Source: Bacteroidetes bacterium CG2_30_32_10 (lineage in GTDB: Bacteria > Bacteroidota > Bacteroidia > Bacteroidales > CG2-30-32-10). Taken from it: DNA of 5,015 bases. Below, piece after piece: positions 1 through 5,015 of this stretch; position 1 is the stretch's first letter, and every line of letters starts with the position of its first letter. The notes below the pieces were generated by a model. It was given only the letters and a program-made list of their open reading frames with translations. It made no database searches and was not told the DNA's origin. Made by a program: the position numbers and the translations under genes. The stretch is taken from NCBI GenBank assembly GCA_001872995.1, contig MNXO01000098.1, positions 1 to 5,015 of the forward strand, in the 5' to 3' direction.

Positions 1-1
1 T

Positions 2-745
2 GATAAAAATTACAAAGAGTTCGTTTCTTCTGAGTATGCTAACAGTAAGGAATATAGCATATTTTGGAATAAATTAAAAAAAGGAGAGGTACAATCTGGA
101 GAATTTCAACACCAATTTGGTAAAAAAGATTTTTGGTTTATTGAAGCCTTTACTCCAGTTAAAAATACTAAAGATGAAATTTATAAAATTATTTTATTAA
201 TTATAGATATTTCTGAAAGAAAAAAAGCAGAATCTGTTCAAAATGTGTTGTATTCTATTTTATCTGATGTTCATAACTGCAAAACACTGAATGAATTGTT
301 TTCTACCATCCACTTAAATATTAGCAAAATCATTTATGCCCGAAATTTCTATATCGCATTGTTAGATAGTTCAACAGAAACAATTAGTTTCCCTTATTAT
401 GTTGATGAAAATTCTGATGTAGCCCCTGCCACCAGAAAATTTAAACGAGGCAATACCGAATATGTTTATCGTTCAGCACAACCTCAGTTGATTTCTGCTG
501 AAAGATGGAATGAATTAACTTCTTTTGGCGAAGTACAACGATTAGGTACTCCTTCGGTTAGTTGGTTGGGTGTTCCTTTTATCAATAGCGATAATAAAGT
601 CTTTGGCGTTATGGCTATTCAAAGCTATGACATCAATATTAAATACAATGAAAATGATAAAAACCTTTTTGTTTTTATTGCTGAACAAATTACCAAAACC
701 ATTGAACGAAAAAAATGGGAAGAAAATTTGAAAAATAATAAATAA
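2..745 (+). CDS. PAS-GAF sensory protein, C-terminal part (5' end outside window)
   Basis: The reading frame is open from base 2 to the TAA at 743-745 and gives 247 visible residues; the N-terminus lies left of the window. Residues 1-77 are the second half of a PAS domain with its PAC end: SxEYSxFW at 15-22, a GExxSGEF turn at 28-35, FWFIEAFTPV at 44-53, and the typical exit DISERKKAE at 69-77. Residues 83-237 are a GAF domain, with SWLGVPF at 187-193, FGVMAIQSY at 201-209 and FIAEQI at 225-230. The protein ends after a signalling-helix-like ERKKWEENL (235-243). No signal peptide or membrane segment is visible in this part, so it is probably cytoplasmic. PAS and GAF domains bind small ligands or mediate protein contacts; the ligand cannot be read from the sequence. 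No HisKA, ATPase, GGDEF or DNA-binding domain follows, so any output domain must be N-terminal or on another protein. A GTG at 245 lies between the two domains and is internal, not the start. Domain calls are strong; function is open. Confidence 0.88.
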   Translation, partial: DKNYKEFVSSEYANSKEYSIFWNKLKKGEVQSGEFQHQFGKKDFWFIEAFTPVKNTKDEIYKIILLIIDISERKKAESVQNVLYSILSDVHNCKTLNELFSTIHLNISKIIYARNFYIALLDSSTETISFPYYVDENSDVAPATRKFKRGNTEYVYRSAQPQLISAERWNELTSFGEVQRLGTPSVSWLGVPFINSDNKVFGVMAIQSYDINIKYNENDKNLFVFIAEQITKTIERKKWEENLKNNK

Positions 746-779
746 TTTTAACCAAAATCACCAATAAATACAACCTATT

Positions 780-1757
780 ATGAAGAAAAAAATATTTCTG
801 TTTTTTACAGTTTTATTGTTTTTTACACCTTTCGCAACTTTTTCGCAAGAAACCCATGATTCAATAAAATTAACTGAAAGAAACGATGCCTTTCTCAATT
901 ACGACAATTATCGGAGTTCTATAACCGATACAACCATAGACGTACTAAAAAAACTAGTAGAACTTCAAACTGATTTAATTATAACTGATAACTACATTAT
1001 TCATAATTACATTTCAATAAACACAAAAAAAACAGACGATTTACAAAAAAAACTGCAAGCAGCCAAACTTGAAAAGGATTTGTTAAATAAAAAATATGAA
1101 GAAGCCAAGCAATGGTTGTTGTATGGATTAATTGTTGCAGGAGTATTTGTTTTGTCAACTATTCTCTTTATTATTTTATTTGCTTTAACCATTAATAAAA
1201 AGAAAAATGCAATTAATCAGCTTACAAAGATTGAAATTATAAAGGAAGAACAACTTAAAGAAATTAATAGTCTTAAAAAAGAAAGTGAAAAACAATCTTC
1301 TGACTCCAATAACGAAGTTAATAAAGCCAAAGAAAGATTAGAAAATGATTTTAAACTTCAACTCAATAAATACGAATTGCTCAATACAGAGAAAACACTA
1401 TTAGCAGCCAAATTAAAAGAAAAAGAAAATGCTTTCAATGATTTAAATACAAAACAAAACGCAGTTTCTAACGAAAAAAATACAGAAACAACCCAATTAA
1501 AAGAAGAATATGAAAATAAAATTATAGCATTAAATAATGAAGTAGCACAATTGAAACAAGAAATGCTTTTGATTCAACAAAAAGAAAACGCTCCTTTACA
1601 AAATTTTGAATCCAATCAATTATTAGAAGAAAATAACCTACTAAAAACTGAGTTAAATCAGTGTAAAGATAAACTCAATAACGAAAATAAACAAAGAATA
1701 GAAATAGAAAACGAAATTAAACAATTGATTGAAGAAATAAAAGGAATAAGAAAATAA
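780..1757 (+). CDS. Signal-peptide, single-span membrane protein with long cytoplasmic coiled coil; family not recognised
   Basis: This 325-residue protein starts at an ATG 34 bp after the sensor gene. Residues 1-22 form a signal peptide (KKK, then a Phe/Leu-rich core), with likely signal peptidase I cleavage at TFS|QE (22/23), a common Bacteroidota form. Residues 23-110 are predicted periplasmic; the part from about 50 to 110 looks helical and charged. A hydrophobic span lies at about 112-138, followed by NKKK, so the positive-inside rule places the rest in the cytoplasm. Residues 141-325 are rich in Glu, Lys, Gln, Asn and Leu, with long heptad-like stretches and almost no Gly or Pro, as in a coiled coil. 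There is one cysteine (295). No catalytic motif is visible. A scaffold or tether linking envelope and cytoplasm is the simplest inference, perhaps for the ligase encoded 25 bp downstream. Such composition makes homology searches give false matches to myosin- or SMC-like proteins. Gene reality and topology are well supported; the role is unknown. Confidence 0.87.
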   Translation: MKKKIFLFFTVLLFFTPFATFSQETHDSIKLTERNDAFLNYDNYRSSITDTTIDVLKKLVELQTDLIITDNYIIHNYISINTKKTDDLQKKLQAAKLEKDLLNKKYEEAKQWLLYGLIVAGVFVLSTILFIILFALTINKKKNAINQLTKIEIIKEEQLKEINSLKKESEKQSSDSNNEVNKAKERLENDFKLQLNKYELLNTEKTLLAAKLKEKENAFNDLNTKQNAVSNEKNTETTQLKEEYENKIIALNNEVAQLKQEMLLIQQKENAPLQNFESNQLLEENNLLKTELNQCKDKLNNENKQRIEIENEIKQLIEEIKGIRK

Positions 1758-1770
1758 TGATTAATCATTA
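1755..1770. repeat. Perfect 16-bp palindrome at the coiled-coil/ligase gene junction
   Basis: TAATGATTAATCATTA is its own reverse complement. It starts on the TAA stop of the coiled-coil gene and ends 12 bp before the ligase ATG. It has no loop and no G+C-rich stem, so it is not a terminator. It could be a dimeric regulator site, but with DNA this A+T-rich about one such palindrome is expected by chance in a window this size. Confidence 0.3.
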
Positions 1771-1782
1771 ATAACTGTCATT

Positions 1783-3801
1783 ATGGAAAACAATGAAGAC
1801 AATAAAATATCGAACTTTGATAATGCCAAATCTCTTATTCAAGAGCTAAAAAATCAATTGAATACCGAGAAAGAAAGATTTAACAAGTTTCGACAGGAAA
1901 TATATCGCGAAAAAGACTTTAAAACAAGCAAGTTTTACACTTATTTTGGTCCCAGTTATTATTTAGACAGGCAAGCCGTAGTATTCAATATATACATTGC
2001 CCCTGCAGGCAACACCGTGGAGTTTTATAAAGAACACATTGCCAAAGTATTTCCTAAGATAAATTCAATAGAAACTCCTTTTGTGGCTGATTTGTTTGCT
2101 GAAACTTTGATGTTGGCTTTGAAAATGGATATTAATTTGTTTATTGGCAAATACTCTATTGGTAAAGATGGTGAAGAATATGTGATTGCCGTAGAATATT
2201 TGGAAGAGGATATGACATACAATACCATTGATGCAGTTAGTGAATGGTTTACTGCCATAAGTAATGACAAAACCTTTGATTTCAATGCAAAATTTATTCA
2301 GTTGCAAAACGATTTTGGAAAAACTTTATTCGGTGGACCCACCATCTATTCATTGATTGAAGCCGGTGTTAAACTAGATATACCCGTATTTTACTTGCCA
2401 GAAGAAAACCAATTTCAATGGGGTTACGGCAAGAAGCAATTGAGAGGAAGGTCAACCACCTTTAGCACAGATGGTATTAAAGACACCGAATTTACAATGT
2501 ATAAAGATATGGTAGGTGAGTTTCTTGTAATGTGTGGCTTCCCCACTCCTACCGGAACTAATTGTTTTACCGAAGAAGATATTTTAAATGAAGCAAAAAA
2601 GCTCGGTTTTCCTGTTGTTATAAAACCAGTTGCTGGGCACAAAGGACAAGGTGTAACCACAGGTATCGAATCTGAAGAAGAAGTTATAAAAGCATTTAAC
2701 AATATTGTGGCAGCCGCTAAAGCAGAAGGCGTAAATTTTGATGGTGCTTTAGTTCAACAACAGGTATATGGAACCGACCATCGTTTGCTTTCAGTGAATG
2801 GCAAATTTGTTGCTGCACTTGAACGAGTTCCTGCTTTTGTTGATGGAGATGGAATAAACAATATCGAAAAATTGATTGCTATTGAAAACAGTAAAGAAAT
2901 TCGTATAGATAATGCCAGATCGCCTTTATGCAAAATAAAAATAGATGAGAATTTAATAGACTTTCTGAAATTACAAAACATATCGCTCGACTATATTCCC
3001 AAAGAAAATGAAAAGATTATATTAAGGAGAGTAGCAAACATTTCGGCAGGTGGAGTGTCTATCAATGTTACTAACAAAATACATCCTGTAAACGTGCAAT
3101 TGGTAGAAGATATTGCCAGCTTTTTTGCTGTAAAATGCTTGGGTATTGATGTGCTTGCAGCTGACATTTCGAAACCATGGACGGAAGGCAATTTTGGCAT
3201 CTTAGAAATCAATGCAGGTCCAGGAGTATTTATGCACCTTGCACCAGCTTATGGTGGTTCGGTGGATGTGCCTCAGTTTATTATGCAATCGCACTTCCCA
3301 AAACAAGGAAGCGGCAGAATTCCGATAATTGCTACCAACAAATCATCGAAATATTTTGCCAATCTGCTTTTATCTAAGTTAAAAGAAATAAAACCTGAGG
3401 TGTTTTTCTCTTCTTTGACCGAAGAAGGAGTGTTTTTTAATGACCGATTTTTTCACAACAATGCCGAACACGACCAGAATGTGAAAATAATTCTTCGAAA
3501 CCCTAAAACAGAGTTTGCTTTATTTACACACACCCTCGATAATATATATGATTTTGGTCTATTTCATAGAGGAGCCGACATCGTTATTCTCGATAATCCA
3601 GAATTTGTGGAAACATCCACATTAAAAGAACAACTATTATTTGATGGTTTATTAATAAAAATAAACAAAAATAAGATAGAACTGCTTAAAGAAGACATAT
3701 TACAAACGGAAACTTATTTTGAAACTCCGCAAGAAATGGATGACAAGCTCATTGATATGATAAATCCTTATTTAAGAGAGTTATTATATAAATATGAATA
3801 A
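1783..3801 (+). CDS. Cyanophycin-synthetase-like (CphA-like) ATP-grasp amide ligase with degenerate Mur-ligase domain
   Basis: The 672-residue product aligns by eye along most of cyanophycin synthetase, which makes Asp/Arg storage polymer in the cytoplasm. Residues 1-48 are a charged helical extension that usual family members lack. Residues 50-160 match the N domain (FGPSYY 55-60; EYVIAVEYLEED 132-143). Residues 210-500 are the ATP-grasp domain: GYGKKQ 214-219, VVIKP 278-282, a glycine loop GHKGQGV 285-291, DHRLL 332-336, ERVPAFVDGDG 347-357, ANISAGG 418-424, and EINAGPG 475-481 with metal-binding Glu475 and Asn477. After RIPII (512-516), where the Mur-ligase P-loop GTNGKT should follow, the sequence reads ATNKSSK. 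The downstream E-x-ARGG and DHLG motifs are also missing. Family CphA1 enzymes have about 870-900 residues, so this one is about 200 shorter, yet the frame is intact. The likely reaction is ATP-dependent amide bond formation by the ATP-grasp site alone, as in CphA2-type enzymes that join beta-Asp-Arg dipeptides. The substrate is inferred, and another amino acid or peptide is possible. The ATG at 1783 is chosen because the next Met is at residue 110. Confidence 0.88.
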   Translation: MENNEDNKISNFDNAKSLIQELKNQLNTEKERFNKFRQEIYREKDFKTSKFYTYFGPSYYLDRQAVVFNIYIAPAGNTVEFYKEHIAKVFPKINSIETPFVADLFAETLMLALKMDINLFIGKYSIGKDGEEYVIAVEYLEEDMTYNTIDAVSEWFTAISNDKTFDFNAKFIQLQNDFGKTLFGGPTIYSLIEAGVKLDIPVFYLPEENQFQWGYGKKQLRGRSTTFSTDGIKDTEFTMYKDMVGEFLVMCGFPTPTGTNCFTEEDILNEAKKLGFPVVIKPVAGHKGQGVTTGIESEEEVIKAFNNIVAAAKAEGVNFDGALVQQQVYGTDHRLLSVNGKFVAALERVPAFVDGDGINNIEKLIAIENSKEIRIDNARSPLCKIKIDENLIDFLKLQNISLDYIPKENEKIILRRVANISAGGVSINVTNKIHPVNVQLVEDIASFFAVKCLGIDVLAADISKPWTEGNFGILEINAGPGVFMHLAPAYGGSVDVPQFIMQSHFPKQGSGRIPIIATNKSSKYFANLLLSKLKEIKPEVFFSSLTEEGVFFNDRFFHNNAEHDQNVKIILRNPKTEFALFTHTLDNIYDFGLFHRGADIVILDNPEFVETSTLKEQLLFDGLLIKINKNKIELLKEDILQTETYFETPQEMDDKLIDMINPYLRELLYKYE

Positions 3802-3836
3802 ATAATAACAACTTGTTGAGTAAATATAAAAATAAA
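3802..3836. other. Short gap between convergent genes; no clear terminator
   Basis: The ligase gene (+) and the GRAS gene (-) end 35 bp apart. The only symmetry is CAACTTGTTG at 3809-3818, a 4-bp stem with a 2-base centre, too small to fold as an intrinsic terminator. T-runs of the usual length are absent on both strands. Transcription may run into the opposing gene or end by other means. Confidence 0.45.
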
Positions 3837-4898
3837 TTAAGTAGTTGCAGTAAATACAGAAACTAATGATACGCAATTATACTCAACTGTAAGCAAACCA
3901 TCTTCTCTATTGTTAAAACATAATAAAGAATCTTTTATTGGGTAATCAAAATCGTCAATTGGTATAAATCCCGATTCTCTTAAACGGGTCATCCAATGTT
4001 TTGAAGTATCATGCTTTTCGTACCTTTGGTCTTCGTTGGTACTTAATATATTCTCAATTTCTCTACCAAAAAAAATATACTTTATCGCTTCTTCTTCTTC
4101 TTTCGATAATTGGGCAATATCAATCATTTCAAAAATAGTTCCAAACAATTGCCAACAACTAACCAAGCGGTCAGGTAAATAAGATACAAAATGGTCGGAA
4201 TCTGGTTCAATTAAGGTAAATAATTGAGGTTTGCATTGTGCCAAATTTTTTAATACTTTGGTTCTACTTTCAATTGTTTGAAGGTGATGAAGCGTAAAAC
4301 CAGAGGTAGCACCTGTTAAATCAGTTTTATCATTGGTAATTTCTTTCCAAAAACTACTCGGAAGTTTTTCCGCAAATTCACAAATAGGTATAAATTCAAA
4401 TATCGTATGACTATTATATAATGCTGTAATTTCTTTAATATTCTTTTCTGCTTCAAAAAGAGAAGCTTGGTCAATATCTAATCCAATAATTTTAATTTTA
4501 TCAAATTGTTTTCTATTCGTATCCTTTGCTATTTCGCTTAATAACTGTTTTTCGAAATGCCCTTTTCCTATTCCTATATTAATGTGAGTAAATGAATGTG
4601 GTGCTTGAAGATAAAAATTCTTCATTTTTTGCAATGCCACATTTGTAGTTTCGGTAACACAAGGAACATTTCTAAGAACTGTATCAAATATATTAATCTG
4701 TTTCGATTCATTATATTTATAATCTAAAAACAAGTGATTAGTATCTTTGTTTGGATGAAGCAAAACCCTTTTGCAAATATCTGAAATAACGCTTTCGGGT
4801 TCAAATTTTAATAATATTTCTTCAGCCTTTTCTAATTGATTATTCGACAGATAATTTGCAGCTTGAATTAAAGAGGACGGACATAATTTCTTGTTCAT
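3837..4898 (-). CDS. Bacterial GRAS-domain protein (Rossmann methyltransferase-like)
   Basis: The 353-residue product follows the plant GRAS domain order almost end to end. Residues 9-32 (SLIQAANYLSNNQLEKAEEI and on) match the first leucine-rich region. NVPCVTETTNVALQKM (77-92) matches the stretch before the VHIID motif. THINIGIGKGHFEKQLL (104-120) sits at VHIID and also reads as a SAM-binding glycine motif I, with acidic GLDID (139-143) as motif II. FTLHHL (201-206) and PQLFTLIEPDSDH (224-236) match the PFYRE region. PDRLVSCWQLFGTIFEMID (242-260) matches the Rf-alyYsalFdsld helix. FGREIENIL (277-285), RYEKHD (292-297) and HWMTRLRESGFIPI (301-314) match the SAW region. Bacterial GRAS proteins are considered Rossmann-fold methyltransferase relatives that act on or bind a small molecule; the substrate here is unknown. 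No signal peptide or membrane span is seen, so it is cytoplasmic. It has its own leader and converges on the ligase gene, 35 bp apart. The family call is strong; methyltransferase activity is inferred from the intact glycine motif. Confidence 0.83.
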   Translation of the reverse strand: MNKKLCPSSLIQAANYLSNNQLEKAEEILLKFEPESVISDICKRVLLHPNKDTNHLFLDYKYNESKQINIFDTVLRNVPCVTETTNVALQKMKNFYLQAPHSFTHINIGIGKGHFEKQLLSEIAKDTNRKQFDKIKIIGLDIDQASLFEAEKNIKEITALYNSHTIFEFIPICEFAEKLPSSFWKEITNDKTDLTGATSGFTLHHLQTIESRTKVLKNLAQCKPQLFTLIEPDSDHFVSYLPDRLVSCWQLFGTIFEMIDIAQLSKEEEEAIKYIFFGREIENILSTNEDQRYEKHDTSKHWMTRLRESGFIPIDDFDYPIKDSLLCFNNREDGLLTVEYNCVSLVSVFTATT

Positions 4899-5015
4899 AA
4901 GTTATAAAATTAATAAAATATACAATTAATATGATTTATTAATAATCAAATACAAATATAATCTAATTTTATTATTAATAATATTTTATTGAATAATAAT
5001 ATATTTTACTAAAAC
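4899..5015. other. Very A+T-rich intergenic leader with repeated short palindromes
   Basis: This 117-bp stretch upstream of the GRAS gene is over 90 percent A+T by eye and has no coding frame of note. The 10-bp palindrome TTATTAATAA occurs twice, at 4936-4945 and 4972-4981; the second lies within a 14-bp perfect palindrome at 4970-4983. One candidate -7 box lies between them. It probably carries the promoter of the GRAS gene and may continue into a divergent promoter beyond the window. Confidence 0.5.
4953..4960 (-). promoter_or_regulatory. Candidate Bacteroidota -7 box for the GRAS-domain gene
   Basis: Read on the minus strand, the bases are TATATTTG, an exact match to the Bacteroidota sigma-A -7 consensus TAnnTTTG. 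Transcription would begin a few bases downstream and leave a leader of about 45-50 nt before the ATG at 4898. I see no good TTG at the expected -33 position, and the surrounding DNA is so A+T-rich that a chance match is plausible. Confidence 0.35.

Noticed and set aside
245..745. A separate GAF-only gene starting at GTG 245
   Set aside because: The same frame is open to the left edge and encodes a recognisable PAS/PAC end that runs directly into the GAF domain, so the GTG is internal.
1007..1192. Minus-strand open frame within the coiled-coil gene
   Set aside because: It is antisense to the membrane span and periplasmic helix of a well-supported gene and has no recognisable domain.
2025..3212. 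Several minus-strand open frames opposite the ligase gene
   Set aside because: They are short, overlap one another, show no family motifs, and lie opposite strongly conserved ATP-grasp and N-domain sequence.
3177..3377. Plus-strand open frame in another frame within the ligase gene
   Set aside because: It overlaps the EINAGPG metal-binding region in a different frame. It could suggest a frameshift, but the ligase frame stays intact and family-like through this stretch.
3301..3801. Frameshift or nonsense truncation of a full-length cyanophycin synthetase
   Set aside because: The Mur-like fold can be followed in frame past the degenerate P-loop for about 90 residues. The gap after the stop is only 35 bp before the opposing gene, so no room remains for the missing part.
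3809..3818. CAACTTGTTG as a bidirectional terminator
   Set aside because: A 4-bp stem with a 2-base centre cannot fold into a stable hairpin, and no T-run follows on either strand.

Overview
The window looks like chromosomal DNA of a low-GC Bacteroidota bacterium, a Gram-negative group. The DNA is A+T-rich throughout. The three visible start codons have no Shine-Dalgarno sequence, only A/T-rich leaders. There is a -7 box of the Bacteroidota type (TAnnTTTG). The PAS-GAF sensor is written in the style common in Cytophaga- and Flavobacterium-like genomes. The sequence does not resolve genus or order.

Layout. Three genes run rightward with gaps of 34 and 25 bp and no visible terminator between them, so they are probably one transcription unit. 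The first (open at the left edge, ending at 745) is the C-terminal part of a cytoplasmic PAS-GAF sensor. It stops just where relatives usually continue into a histidine kinase. The second (780-1757) is a signal-peptide protein with one membrane span and a long cytoplasmic coiled coil; I do not recognise a named family. The third (1783-3801) is a cyanophycin-synthetase-like ATP-grasp amide ligase. Its C-terminal Mur-ligase-like half is shortened and has lost its catalytic motifs. Facing it from the right (3837-4898, minus strand) is a bacterial GRAS-domain protein. This is the Rossmann methyltransferase-like family best known as plant transcription regulators (DELLA, SCARECROW). Its 117-bp upstream region is extremely A+T-rich and holds one candidate promoter element.

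How they may work together (inference). The ligase appears able to use only its ATP-grasp site. That resembles CphA2-type enzymes, which polymerise a preformed dipeptide, more than CphA1, which adds Asp and Arg alternately. It also carries an N-terminal charged helical extension. The membrane-anchored coiled-coil protein just upstream could tether or scaffold it, and the PAS-GAF protein could provide sensory input. The GRAS protein is convergent, so it is not in the same operon; it may modify or sense a related small molecule, but only adjacency suggests this. No RNA genes, mobile elements, CRISPR arrays or origins were seen. There is no gene-free stretch longer than 300 bp.
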